A stretch of DNA of 64,000 bases from Sanguinoderma infundibulare (taxonomy: Eukaryota > Basidiomycota > Agaricomycetes > Polyporales > Polyporaceae): positions 2,046,001 through 2,110,000 of the forward strand of contig JAVLRN010000003.1 in NCBI GenBank assembly GCA_032821775.1, in the 5' to 3' direction. A program made the position numbers and the translations under genes. The notes below the pieces were generated by a model that saw nothing but the letters and a program-made list of their open reading frames with translations, did no database searches and had not been told where the DNA came from. The first letter of the stretch is position 1, and the number at the start of each line of letters is the position of its first letter. Below are positions 45,866 through 57,727 of the stretch, piece after piece.

Positions 45866-46279
45866 TGTGGAACTCACTTTGAACACCGCATCGATCGCTA
45901 TCCATATTCTACTTATATACCTGCATTATCTCCTCGTCGTCGTCACGGTCATGGGAGGGGCTGGAATGGACAGTCAGTCGATAGGTTTCGTCTATAGGTG
46001 CTCTTGCGTCGTCCGTCGTCAGCCGTTTACGTATTTACCGCATTTCGTCCTATTTTTCCCCCTACAATCCACTCCGGTATTACCAAGGCGTATAATTTAC
46101 ATGCTCGCATGCTCATGCAGCCTTTACATACTACGGTCTGGCTTGGTTGTCCGCTAGCGACGACCGTGTGTCGATACGACGCGACGTCGACACTCCTCGT
46201 CGCGCTGTCGCCAGTATGCCAGTTCGCTTTGGGCCTTCGGATGGCTCGTTGGGCGGGGCCCGTTCTGTTCGGCATATAC

Positions 46280-48606
46280 TCAGACGCGATGCATGCAACG
46301 TGAATGGAGCACGGTACTCACGCTGAGACCTTGCAGGAGCTGCTCATAGAATGTCGACTGCGCGGAGGCTTTAGCCACAGGGTCGCTCAGTTTGTCCGTA
46401 TGGGTGGCGATGAGCTTCGAAAGCTCTTGGCGCAAGCGGAGCAGGCTGGGCGAGGATCATTAGCGGGGCCATCCATACCACGTTAGGAATGCGGGGACAC
46501 GAGTAAGGAGAGGATGGGTGCAAGCCACGCACTTCGAGAAGATCATCGTCTCTTCTGGCTGATCGGTGAGTGCGACAAATGAATTGAAGATGGTGACGTA
46601 GCGGCGGCAGATCTGAAGTGAGAAGTCGTGATTAGCGGACTGGGCATCGATGCATCGACGAGATATGGCAGCGATGAAAGGGAAGGGGAACACGGCGTAG
46701 ACGTGGGAAATGTGTGTGCACTCACGCTGGTCACAGCGGCGTCGGTGGTGCCGCCACGGCGGAAGTATCCTGCAGACGCGCCCTCGGCGAACTTCTTGAG
46801 CGCATCGACGTGCTCGGCCATGAGCTTCTGGAACACGGGCCACATCTTCAGGCGCAGGGTGAAGATGTACGTCTCGAGCGGGCCACAAGCCCTCTTCTGC
46901 ACCTCCGCGACGACATCCTCCGTCAGACGGATGATCGTCAAAAGCGGGATGACCGGTGGTGGGGGCTCAATCGCATTGTTGATGAACGTCTACGAAAGCC
47001 ACAGAATCGGTCAGGACCGTACGGGAGGTAGCTCGAAGGTCGTAGGGTACACACCTGGCAGTAGTCTAGGACGGGGTCCATGACCTGCTTCCACAAAGCG
47101 TTGAGCGTGGCCTGTTCCTCCTTCGCACTTTGCTCCTGGTTTATCGCCGCTTGGATTACGCCGGTGATGCTGACGGGTCGCCCGCGCGGGGATACGCCCT
47201 CGCTGCCGACCTCTGACCCTGGTCCCGAACGAAAGTCGTCGAAGTCCCCGCCCGTCGGCGAAAGGATGGGCGATGAGATGGCTGCAGAGCCTATGCCATC
47301 CCTAGTTTGAGGGGGAGGAGGGCGGGGCTCGTTTGCAAAGAACGCGGTGATGAATGCGTACTCAGCAGACGCGTTGTCCATGAGCACCATCAAGGCCGAT
47401 CGGACTAAGGCCTCTAAAGGTTCCCGCTATGAAGGCAACCCTTCAGTCAGCAACTGTGCTCATTCACTTGAATAATTAGTGAGCGATGAAGCGTACGTGA
47501 TTCTTGTCCTCCGTCATGTAAGCCATAGTTACACTAGGACCATCCACACGCGCATAGGCCAGTCGATTCGCGTCGAAATCGAGTCCGAGCGGTGATTCTC
47601 CATCGCCGCTTGCGATATTCTCTGACTTCTCCACTGTTCGAGCCTGCGGACGTTCAGTTGAGAGACGATAATGCAAACAGCATGCCTTTCCAGCCCTTAC
47701 CTTCACCCAACCAAGTCCTCGGAGATACCGTCGGAAACCAGTCTCGTAGAACGTGCGGACGGTGCCGATATAAGCTCGTTGGACCTCGCTCGCTACATTG
47801 TTCGCGTGCCGCTGAAGGAACGCATAGAGAGGACGATACTTCATCCAGACTGACGATTGGATCATCTGGAGGTTTGTGGTCATGCTCGTCCGCATCGGCT
47901 CGAGCATCGACAGGAAGAATGTCCGAAGCTTCGTCGCTGCCTAACAACATGCTTGACATACGGCGCAACCAGCATGATACGGATGTGCTTACCACTATTC
48001 GCAAACCTTCTGCGACTTCAGACAGATCGCGAGCAGCTTTGACACGAACCCGTAATTTGAGGGTGTCCAGGCGTCTCTCGAATTCGACGATGGCGGGTAT
48101 CCAGTTCTCGTCGACGGAGGTATCAAGGATTAGGATCGCAAGTGCCGGTGGTATACATAGGTCAACGAGGAGGTTTGATAGTGGCTTCTCTATTCTCTAA
48201 GCGCGGAGTTGAGGACCAGAGGACAGCGCATGTTGTAGACAGAACTCAACTCACCCTTCGACCCTTCAGCCTATTATCAATGTCCTTGCTCCTATCCTGC
48301 AGATTCGATATCTGGCCAGAAACGGCCGACAGGTCCTTTTGGAAGGTAGAGAGAAAGCCTTCGAGAGAGTCGAGCAGGTTGACACTTGTCTGAGTGGCAA
48401 GTATGAGTTGGGCATTGACTGCGGGAAACGATTGCATTACCTGAACTTGATTATGCAGCTCTACAAACTCCCGTGCACGCAGCTGGTCTTCCAAACACAT
48501 GTAGACAATGCGTGATACCATCTTTTGGGTACTCACAAGGCGGTTCACCCTGTACCGGATTTGACGATGGTTCCATCCGAAGGGTATGCTCACCGACATC
48601 CGTCAT
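46280..48606 (-). CDS. VPS52: VPS52 (SAC2 family), GARP tethering complex subunit
   Basis: The start is the ATG at 48604-48606 (MTDVGEHTLRMEPSSNPVQG); the 3' end is taken at the TGA 46280-46282 reached after QLLQGLSVSTVLHS, though a last intron could change it. Vps52 blocks: SLEGFLSTFQKDLSAVSGQI, SNLQDRSKDIDNRLKGRR (the N-terminal coiled coil), PPALAILILDTSVDENW, then VWMKYRPLYAFLQRHANNVA, RTFYETGFRRYLRGLGW, FDANRLAYARVDGPSVTMAY, and the C-terminal VDALKKFAEGASAGYFRRGG and ICRRYVTIFNSFVALTDQ. GARP tethers endosome-derived vesicles at the trans-Golgi. The amino terminus before the coiled coil is only about 55 residues, shorter than in many homologues. Confidence 0.9.
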
Positions 48607-49517
48607 GCTGGGCTTCCTGTTTTGAGATAGACAGATGCAAAAGTGGGTGGATAGAGAGCAGGGGAAGAAACGTTTAGTCCAGGCTGAGCGCACGAGACAG
48701 GCCCTGATCTCAGTGTGCGCAGAGGCAGCCGTCTGCGGGCGCTCGCGTGGCTGCTCGGCAGATCTGAGATCGAGAATATACAGGACGGCATTGACGCCCG
48801 TTGACATGCAAACCCGCGGCCAACTTCGACCATCTCGAGCTCAAGTCCCACCACCAACTAATTGCTAGCAAGTACCTTTGCTGCCATCGGCCTACTTAAG
48901 TTACCTTTATGCCGGGTGCATACGTCTCCTCCTCTCCTGATATCTGTCATCGGCATATTCAGTTCCCTTGCAATTTCATAAGTATAACGGTTGTCATGAA
49001 CTCACGTTGGGCTCCAAAAGCCTTCGAAGGGTATGTATGTTCCATCTCTGGTCGGAATTCCCTCCTGTAATCTGACACTGCATGACTATTTGGCGACAGT
49101 CCTTTGTCAAATAGCAAATTCGATGGTTGGCCGAGCTCGCTGTCGTTTATCATGTACTTCAAGATGATGCCTATGTGAGCTTCTCGTTTTCGGTATCGTT
49201 GGACGGTATTGTCATCAATGCTCGAATGGAATCCGTTCGCACCAGATCCCACGCAGCTAATAAGCCCGCCGTAAAGAGTCATGGGACATTCTCAGTGCCC
49301 CACTCGTGCATCCGCGTCGAAAATCTATTCACAGGACGTCAAGTTTACGCGATTTGCTGATATTACCAAGCTTTCCTTGCAGAAATCATCATAAGATGAG
49401 GCGCAATTTGGAAACCATCTCCACACAATCTCTCAGTCTCCCGGCGTAGTACAACCGTGACCGGCCGGCTGATATAACGGCCCACCTCAACCTTTGGTCC
49501 CACATCAACTACCCACA
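48607..49517. other. Divergent intergenic region, promoter side of VPS52 and FMO copy 1
   Basis: No coding frame is convincing. A gatataacgg word at about 49471 is a weak TATA-like signal some 40 bp before the FMO copy 1 ATG. There is no sequence match that I can see with the upstream regions of FMO copies 2 and 3. Confidence 0.45.
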
Positions 49518-51709
49518 ATGTCTCTCGATCCTCAGTCTATTGCATCCACCTGGCTTGCTACATACAGCGCCGCCTTTGCTGCCAACGACCTTAACACCGT
49601 CGCAAGCTCCTTCCTTCCTGATGGCTGGTTGCGAGATCTCCTCGTCTTTACGTGGGACACCCGGTCCCTCGAAGGCCGAGAGAAGATCAAGGCTTTCCTG
49701 TCCCCTTCCTTATCCAGTGCACGGGTCTCAGACTTCAAGCTGGCAGAGAAGCCACGTCTCACCCCCAAGACCTCTTTCGTCCCTGAACTCCAGGCCACAG
49801 GCGTCGAGTTCGGGTACACGTTCGAATCCCTCCGCGGGCGCGGTCAAGGTTTTGTCCGTCTCCTTGCCGATGCCGATGGGAAGTACAGGGCTCTGGCCGT
49901 TCTCATGATGCTCTTCGACCTCCGGGGCCATGAGGAAATCAGCACGTTGCACCTCAGGGACCATCACACTAACGAAGCCGGCCGCAATGGTCAGAAGGAG
50001 TTCGCTGACTGGGTGAAAGACGTCGAAACCAATCCCTACGTTCTCATTGGTATGTGGTTTCCCATCTTATGCATTTCGTCCCGTCCTCTCTGACTTTCCC
50101 TCCCTTAGTTGGTGCGGCCCAGATCGGTCTGCAGGTTGCGGCCCGATTCAAGTAAATGGGCTTGTCAGCCCTCGTCATCGAGCGCACCCCCCGGGTCGGC
50201 GATGTATGGCGGAACCGGTATCCTTCTTTGGTTCTTCATACCCCACGGCGGCAGCACACTCGTACGTGGTCTATGCTTCATCAAATTCAGAAGAATGTAC
50301 TGACCGTGCTTGAATGCAGTGTTGTATCAGCCCTACCCCGATAATTGGCCAGAGTACACTCCTCGCGACAAGCTTGCTAACTGGCTCGAGCAATATGCGT
50401 CGGTCCAGGACCTGGTCATCTGGACCGGGGCCACACTTCAGCATCGTCCAAAGTACGACCCTGCGAAGTGCGAGTGGGACGTCACTATAATCCGTGACGG
50501 CAAAGAGCACAAGGTTCACCCTGCACACATCATCATGGCCACCGGGACGCTGGGCGCGCCAAACGTCCCGGAGGTCGCGGGGAAGGACGTGTTCAAGGGC
50601 CGGGTCTTCCACTCCGTCCAGTACAACGGCCCCGAAGAGTTCGCGGGGAAGCGCGTCGTGGTCATCGGCGCGGGCAACACGTCGATAGACATCTGCCAGG
50701 ACCTGGTCATGACCAGCGTCGGGTCTGTCACGATGGTCCAACGCTCGTCGACGTGCGTCATGAGCCGGGACTTCATCACTGCACACCTCAAGACCGTGTT
50801 CCCGGAAGACGTTCCCCTGCCGAGCGCGGACCTGCGCAATGCGGGTATGCCGAATGGGTTGCTGAGGAAGCTCCTCATCCGCAACGAGCATCATATGTGG
50901 GAGGCGGAGAAGGAGCTCCATGATAAGCTTCGCAAGGGAGGTATCCACCTCAACATGGGCCCGGATGGTTCCGGCCTGCCCATCCTCGTTCTTGGGCGGC
51001 TCGGAGGTACGTTGCTGTTGGCGTGACATGCACCTTTTGGCTGCTCACGATTTCGGTGGCAGGGCTTTGTAAGTCGAGTAGTCGTCCCTCTCACAAGACT
51101 CGGATAAGCCTGACATGATTCTAGGGCAAGACAAGGGCGGCGCAGATCTGATCGCAGATGGGAGAATCAAGGTGAAGCACGGCGTCGCGATTGACCACCT
51201 CACGGAGGCCAGCGTCGTGTTCACCGATGGCTCGGAGCTCCCTGCGGACGCTGTCATCCTTGCGTATGCCATAGTGTCCATGCTCCTTCTCATCGGTTCA
51301 CTGACGCGCTGCGCCTCAGGACAGGCTACCTGCAGATGAGGGAGACCAACCGCGGGTTGCTCGGTGACGACGTCATTGACAGGACTGGCGAGCTGTATGG
51401 GCTGGATGCAGAAGGCGAGCTTAACGCGAGTTACAGGCCGACCGGTCATCCTGGGGTGAGTTCCCGTCGCCAGCTGCCTTCCTCGCTCGACGGATCCTCA
51501 TCAGAATCGCACGCCGCAGTTGTGGTACGCCACGGGTGACTTCTTCTTGAGTCGGTTCATGTCGAAGGTATTGGTAAGTGATCCCTTCCGAAGTCGACGG
51601 CCTGCTTTGTCTAAGTTCGTAACCGCAGGGCTTGCAACTCAAGGCCAGGCAGCTGGGCCTGGTTGACTCAGGTGAAAGCGGTCCCTCACAATTGCGATGC
51701 GCACTGTGA
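49518..51709 (+). pseudogene. Flavin-containing monooxygenase-like gene, copy 1, with an in-frame stop
   Basis: The start is the ATG at 49518 (MSLDPQSIASTWLATYSAAF); the stop is at 51707-51709. The N-terminal 170 residues form an NTF2/SnoaL-like domain (DGWLRDLLVFTWDTRSLEGR), then come the FMO parts: first Rossmann motif, PRVGDVWRNRYPSLVLHTPR, WPEYTPRDKLANWLEQYA, ATGTLGAPNVPE, VVVIGAGNTSIDICQDLV (NADPH site), and ATGYLQM near the end. Two faults are visible. The first Rossmann motif reads GAAQIG where copy 3 has GAGQTG, so the middle Gly is lost. At 50154-50156 a TAA stands where copies 2 and 3 have CAG (Gln), directly in the FAD domain. The rest is open and splices well, so decay is recent or the stop is an assembly error. 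The family uses NADPH, FAD and O2 to oxidise N, S or carbonyl groups. Confidence 0.8.
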
Positions 51710-51797
51710 GAGGACCTGGACTGGCCGATGACGAGCAGTTTGCCTCACAATCTCGCATCTACGTCGCATCCATAGTACCCCGCAGCATTCACTGTAT

Positions 51798-53134
51798 TCA
51801 CCGACAGTAATTACATGCATTGTGTTGTTTGGCGGAATCACTTACCCACAGGTTATCCCAGAGATTATCCCATTCTATGGAATGGTCATAAATATCCGGA
51901 TCTGATTCCTCAAATGTCAAGCATAGCGTAAGGTGTGTCAACTCCGGCGGGACGGATTGTCGCGCAAGCCTTGTATGACATTTTCCTTCGTCTGTAGGCA
52001 GCACCAGTGAATCACCGTATGGTCTATCTGACACCTTAGGTTGAAAATGAAGAACCCCTTTGCGTGCAGACAAACCGTTCGAGGCGCTTCCATGAACGGG
52101 TTTCCTGCGCCTCCGTGTTGCGCTCCCGAATTGCGAACAAGGCCTGGGGGAGTCCGTCGTCGGCATAGACAGCATTTATAGACAGCGTGCCGCTGAGACA
52201 AGGAAATAAGTCCAGAAGGACATGGATATCCGAAACGCCTGTGACACCGTGTAGGAAGAGGCACCGTAGGGGATGGTACTGGGAGTGGAACGACGCAGAT
52301 AATGGGGTCGGCCCTAACCGTATGTGGCCGATGCTGAGGAGCTCGAGGGAAGTTGCCAAATGGGATAGCGAGGCGACGAGGGAAGTCGGTGACCAACTTA
52401 TAGAACCTGCAGGATAGAAGTACGGAATGGCGAGGCTCGTGAGAGGACAGCGTATGGCACCGACGAAGTCTGCGGCGTTTATGTCGAAATGGATGACAAG
52501 CTCACGCAAGCTCGCGAGCTCGCCGACAGCCGCAGCAACCCTGGGATTGCCTATAAATCCTACGCCTTTGGACTTGGAGAGAAGAAGACAGTGTCAGAGA
52601 ACAGAGAGAGCGCGCATTATGCAGTATCGCGAGTAAGGAATCGACGACGTGCGCCTTGCCAGCATCGGGGTCCGTTTTGCTGATGTGGACATCGAGGGCG
52701 GTGATAGTAGGCAAGCGTGCGGCCGAATCTGAAAAGACGAAGTCATGGAATCGGCAAATGGATGCGCCCGTCTTGAGGACGACTGGTCGAGCCCGAAGTA
52801 AGTTTCTAATAGCGACCGGGCGTAAAACAGAAGAAGCGAGGGAGAGCGACAGAAGATCCGGGTATTCTGTCAAGGAACTGCAAATGCTGTCCAGCACGTC
52901 GAGATCAGCGGGGGTACTCCCCGCTGAGGAGACACGGACTCCATTGGGGCTATTGTGAGCACTGTCAGCCAACCGAGCAGTTCTGGATAGAGCGCGATGA
53001 CACGTACCCACCAGGATCCAGGTTTCGTAGAGACTCATACTTTGTTCAAGAAAGGAAGTTGATGGATGTCGGGAGATTACCGGTCGACTGGCTGAAATAG
53101 GCGACACTAGTGAAACTTCGATACTGTCAATCAC
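51798..53134 (-). pseudogene. LRR / F-box-like family gene, probably disrupted, copy 1
   Basis: Leucine-rich blocks in order on the minus strand: LTEYPDLLSLSLASSVLRP, RLPTITALDVHISKTDPD, LAILHNARSLCSLTLSSS, NPRVAAAVGELASLRELVIH, FVGAIRCPLTSLAIPYF, LELLSIGHIRLGPTPLS, PLRCLFLHGVTGVSDIHVL, and an end SVPPELTHLTLCLTFEE. Spacing of Leu suits the LRR part of basidiomycete F-box proteins, which select targets for SCF ubiquitin ligases; the F-box itself is not clearly seen. The frame changes between the LTLSSS and NPRVAAA blocks near 52545, where no normal intron fits, so a frameshift is likely. The gene is divergent from FMO copy 2 and part of the same duplicated unit. Confidence 0.5.
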
Positions 53135-56100
53135 CGAACTGTGTGGCTGCCACGCGCTGTGACACAGAAAAAACTACCCCTCGTGCTGCGCCTAATCGAG
53201 CCTGAGCATTACGAGGTGGGGAGCTCACCTGGAATCGCCGAATGATCAGGATGTGCGTTTCGAGTTCGATGGCGCGTGGTCAATGCTACACCCAAATGGA
53301 GGCAGCGAGTGTTGTAGCAGACGAGACAACGTCCTGAGCCCAGAGGGTTGAATATGCGCGCAGCAGTATTAGAAAGACGGTGATGGTAGGCTGCAAAGGA
53401 CTCGAGCAGTACTCAGTAGTGTGTTCCGCGGCCTGGCCCTAGCCGATTAATATTCCGCGGCGTCGGTGCCAGTGGCGTCGGGTCGGCCCTTGTCCACCCT
53501 CCTCCATCATTCGACCGCCCTAGGGACTGCGTGAGTCTCTTACAACATATATTTCCTCTCATCCCCCCCATGGGCTCGAGCTTCCAGTCTGGTCTCGGTC
53601 AATCGCCTCTACACGTGGCGCAGTGGCAGTGGTATACTCAGGCTGGACACCGAGTCGGATCTCAATTCCCCCATCTGAATCTCTTCCCCTCATGCCAATA
53701 CCGATAATGCTTTTCCATGAACACTGGTCGCACCTACACAGTACAGGCTTTACCCTTTCCCAGACGTTTCTCTGCACAGAAGGCCGATCGGCCCGTGGGA
53801 AAACGGTGCCCGAGGCACTGACGGCAGTCACACAACGTAAGTTCTTGGGCTGATCACCATCGGTGCGACTGGTTCTAATATCGAGCTTTCCTCTTTTATC
53901 GATCCGCGGCGTTTTACAGCGGGATAGGACCAGGAATTAGCACTCCTTGTATGGAGAGCTTCAGTCGCATGAGACTCCATGTGGCATCACTAGACCCTTA
54001 CTGGCTTCGAGAGGTACTTACCACGCAACATTCGCCGGAGCACGAGGTATGTCATGATACCTATTCTAATAATAATTCCATGAGCAAAGTCTCATGCACC
54101 TCCATGCATATATCATCTTTCTCGTAAAAGCTTCACCGGGTGTGCTTGACCAGCGAAGGCGATGAAGTTCAGCTGTCGTCTTCCCTGGCAGGACGCGAAA
54201 CACCCGTCACCATCACACTCGTGGCTTGTCAACAGCACACCATGGCCCTCGACCCCCATAGTGTCGCGTCCGACTGGCCGGTCGCCTTATCCGCCACGCT
54301 GAGCCGCGCGGAGGTCGACGCCGTCGTGCAGCTCTTCCTCCACGATGGCTGGCTGCGCGATCTCCTTGGCTTCATGTCCGACGTCCGCACCCTCGAGGGG
54401 CGCGAGAGGATCGCAGCTTATCTAGTCAACACGCTCGCTCCGGCGAATATCACAGAAGTGCAACTGAATGAGGCCCCCCACCTCGCTCCTGAAACCATCG
54501 TGATACCCCAGCTGGGAGGCGTCCAGGGCGTGGAGGTCGCGTTCACGTTCGAATGCCGTCATGGGCATGGCAGGGCGCATGCTCGCCTGCTCAAGGACGC
54601 GAGCGGCAAGTACAAGGCGCTGTCGCTTCTCACCGAGCTGTCGGACCTACGTGGGCACGAGGAGCTCGGTACACTGGCATTGCGCGACGACGTCACCGGC
54701 ATTCCGGGCAGGAACATGCAGGAGGAGTTCAGAGATTGGGTGAAGGAGATCGAGACCAAGCCGTATGTGCTCATAGGTGTGTCCGCAGCTGCGAGGAAGT
54801 GGCTTCCCCGCTCATCCGGTGTCAAATGCAAACATCAGTGGGTGCTGGGCAAACCGGTCTTCACATGGCCGCGCGCTTGAAGCAGATGAAGATCCCTGCG
54901 CTTGTCATCGAGCACAATGCTCGGGTCGGCGACAATTGGAGGAAGCGGTATCCTACGTTGACCCTGCATACGGTCAAAAGACATCACACCTGTAAGATTG
55001 ACGGCATTCCACCGAAAAGCCTAACTTCTGACAACGTTCGACGTTTGTCGGTGTTGGACAGTGTTATATCAGGCGTATCCAACTAACTGGCCAGAATACA
55101 CGCCACGAGACAGGATCGGCGACTGGCTCGAGCTCTATGTAACTATGCAGGACTTGGTTGTGTGGACCTCTGCGGAGATCAAGGGCCGCCCTACGTACAG
55201 CACCGATACAAACGATTGGGACGTCACCGTCTTCCGCGAGGGCTTCGAGGAGGCCGGCTCAGTCACGATGGTCCGGCGCTCGTCGACATGCGTTATGTCG
55301 CGCGAATACATTGCCCGAAGACAGCGCGCGATTTTTCTTGACAGCGTGCCGCTAGATGTCGCGGACTTCAAGGCGACCGTGATGCCGTTCGGGCTGCTCA
55401 AGAAGCTGAACATCGCCAACCAGCAGACCAGGAGCTGCACGATAAGCTGCGCAAGGGCCGCGTGGAGCTGGACACGGGGCCCGAGGGCGAGGGCCTCTAT
55501 TTGCTGGTGGTGGAATATGGGGGAGGTGAGTTGCTTTCTGTTCACGCTCAGCTCGGTAACTAACGCTTCCCGGTTAGGCTACTGTGAGTTTACGGCGCGG
55601 AAATACGGTTGGACGTACAGGTTTACGTGACTTATTCAATAGGCTTGGACAAGGGAGGCGCAGAGCTGATCGCCGACGGACAGTCAAGCAGGGCGTATCG
55701 CTGGAGAAGTTCACCGAGGACGGGATCATCTGCCCGCTGACCATGCTATCTTTGCGTACGTCGTAGAGATGGCACACATCGAATTCGTGCTGAACTTCCT
55801 TTCTTCCCGAGGACGGGATACATCGACATGCGGGAGGGGAGTTCTTTGGAGAAGACGTCGTTAACACGACGGATGTGGTCTATGGTCTAGACGAGGGACG
55901 GGAGATCAGGGGTAGCTATCGTCCGCCTGGTTATTCTGGGGTTAGTACTGCGTTGTTCCCTTCGCAATGTCCGATTACTGATCGCGACAACATGGTCAAC
56001 CAGCGGTGGTTCGTTACATCTCTGTCATGCCAAAGACCATTGTAAGTACTAGTGCGGCAGCACCCTGCTCGCGAAGAGACTTCACCGTCCCGTCACCTTC

Positions 56101-56169
56101 GGCTTTCAGGGTCTCCAATTCAAAGCCATTCAGCTAGGCCTTCTGAAGCACAATGGTCGGCGAGGCTGA
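51950..56169. repeat. Segmental duplication, unit 1 (LRR remnant plus FMO copy 2)
   Basis: Direct-orientation homology to 60405-64000. The word ggattgtcgcgcaagccttgta lies (in 20-base part) at about 51956 and about 60411, then the LRR gene, the intergenic part (cagtggtatactc at 53626, cagtggcatactg at 61811), then the FMO gene with a constant offset of 8194 bp from its ATG on. The offset is 8455 at the left end, so about 260 bp of net indels lie between. Confidence 0.75.
54242..56169 (+). pseudogene. Flavin-containing monooxygenase-like gene, copy 2, inactivated by deletions
   Basis: The start is the ATG at 54242 (MALDPHSVASDWPVALSATL). The NTF2-like domain, the first Rossmann motif GAGQTGLHMAARLKQ and the ARVGDNWRKRYPTL block are intact and the first two introns match copy 3. 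Compared with copy 3, 207 bp are missing at 55249/55253, in frame. This removes the ATGTLGERDIPDVPE region and the whole NADPH Rossmann motif VVIGAGNSS. At about 55426-55435 a further 16-bp loss shifts the frame. Downstream, pieces of the C-terminal exons persist (KQGVSLEKFTEDGII, YIDMREG, FGEDVVNTTDVVYGLDEGRE, FQGLQFKAIQLGLLKHNG) in changing frames to the old stop at 56167-56169. A working enzyme is very unlikely. Confidence 0.85.
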
Positions 56170-57727
56170 CTCCCAAAGTTGAGTGCGTGAGGGCGGATGA
56201 AGTCCTCGCGGACGCTCATCTCGGTGCCATGCTGGGACGTCGAGGACTCCGCCAGGGGGTCCACGGACGACATGTCAAATGACCAACCCTGGAATGGTTG
56301 CGGTTCCAGGAGGCTGTTCGGGGCATGGACTTGGTAGGTATATGCCCCAGCGTGGCCGAGTCCTGGGAACCGTGTGTGGTTCTGGTGGGAGATTGAACGC
56401 CAAGTCGTGGTTCTCAGAGATTGCAGTGATCGCCGCCGTCCTGGAGGACTTCCCGGAGCCGTTGGGACTGCGTTGGACGTCTCCAGATGCTGGATCTGCT
56501 ATGCGCTGAGATGCCGAATCCGATCCCCGAGGGCTCCAGTGGCCCAAAATGGGTTCGACCAGACCTAGACTCAAACCAGTCGTACGGCGCACAAAACGCG
56601 GACTGAATCGCCATCATCGGATCTCGGCTGGGTTCCGGCCTAGACCTGGACGCTGTCTCCTGGTGCTGCGATGTGACCATAAACAGAAGCTGTTCTCCAC
56701 TCCGCCCGCTTACTTTGACATGAATCCCGCCAAGGATAGTGTCGGCCTTGTCGGCGTCGTTCGGAGCCGAACACAATCACTCCTACAAGCGATCTGAGGT
56801 CTCTACATAAAGCCGGGAAGTCATCCCATTGAGCTAATCCATTGGCGAGTTGCAGGTGCACGCCATATCTCGAGCTGTCGGCGACAGGCAACCTCGAAAT
56901 TACAGGAGATCTATTCCAGCGCCTCTACGTTTACAAGGCAGCAGGCCAGAGCAGTAGTTGCTGGTACTGACGGCGACGTGGAAGACAGGCAGGGCATGAC
57001 TGCAAAAATCACTCAGTCCGAGTAGTGGCACTGGGAGGTCGCTTAGAGTACACGCTACAGCGGAGTTTGAGCAGGCATGGACGTTCGAGGCCTTGTCGAT
57101 CGAGGGTGACACCAGAAGATCGTCGGTCGTGTCCCAATCTCCGAGTGGAGCCAGAGCGCGAACGCAGGTACCGTCACGACGATCTCCGTCCCCTGGCCCT
57201 GTGTCTGTCTGTCCGCCCGCGCCATGACACGTACGTAGGGAAAAGGATGTTTTTTCCACCATGGACGGTACCTCTGTCCGCCGTAAACTCCAACAACTGA
57301 CCTACGTCAGTTAACAAGGGCGGACGAGAGAAACATGCCTAGAGCAAGGTGCTGTTTATTCAGCGATCAACTGAACGTAGACCCGCATACCATTGCGCCA
57401 CCGGGTCTGCCACCTGTGCCACTCTTCCTTCCACATTTCGAAGCCACATGCGTCGCTTGAAATCAGCGAGGGGGCCATAGCCGCGGCCACCGGCGGGATA
57501 GGTCTAGGCTGGGGGGAGAGCATGTATTCACATCGCATCATCGATCATCCTCCGAAAGGTGAAGTCGAGCGAATTAATTCGTGTATAAGAAGTATTACAT
57601 TACGTACGACGATACAGAACTACAAGAGAAGCTTACAATCCAATGTACGAAGACGAGGACGCAAGAAAGAGTGAAGCTCGGATACAGTAGACAGACGGAA
57701 CGACGGAAGGGACGGAAAAGAGTCCGC
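56170..57727. other. Intergenic between FMO copy 2 and the epoxide hydrolase
   Basis: Two convergent 3' ends. Only short frames without domains occur on both strands. No repeat structure or RNA gene is recognised. Confidence 0.45.

Noticed and set aside
45027..45905. Minus-strand frame of 292 codons
   Set aside because: Antisense of the EFR3 3' exons; no domain and Arg-rich composition.
50271..51029. Minus-strand frame of 252 codons
   Set aside because: Shadow of the FMO copy 1 NADPH-domain exon.
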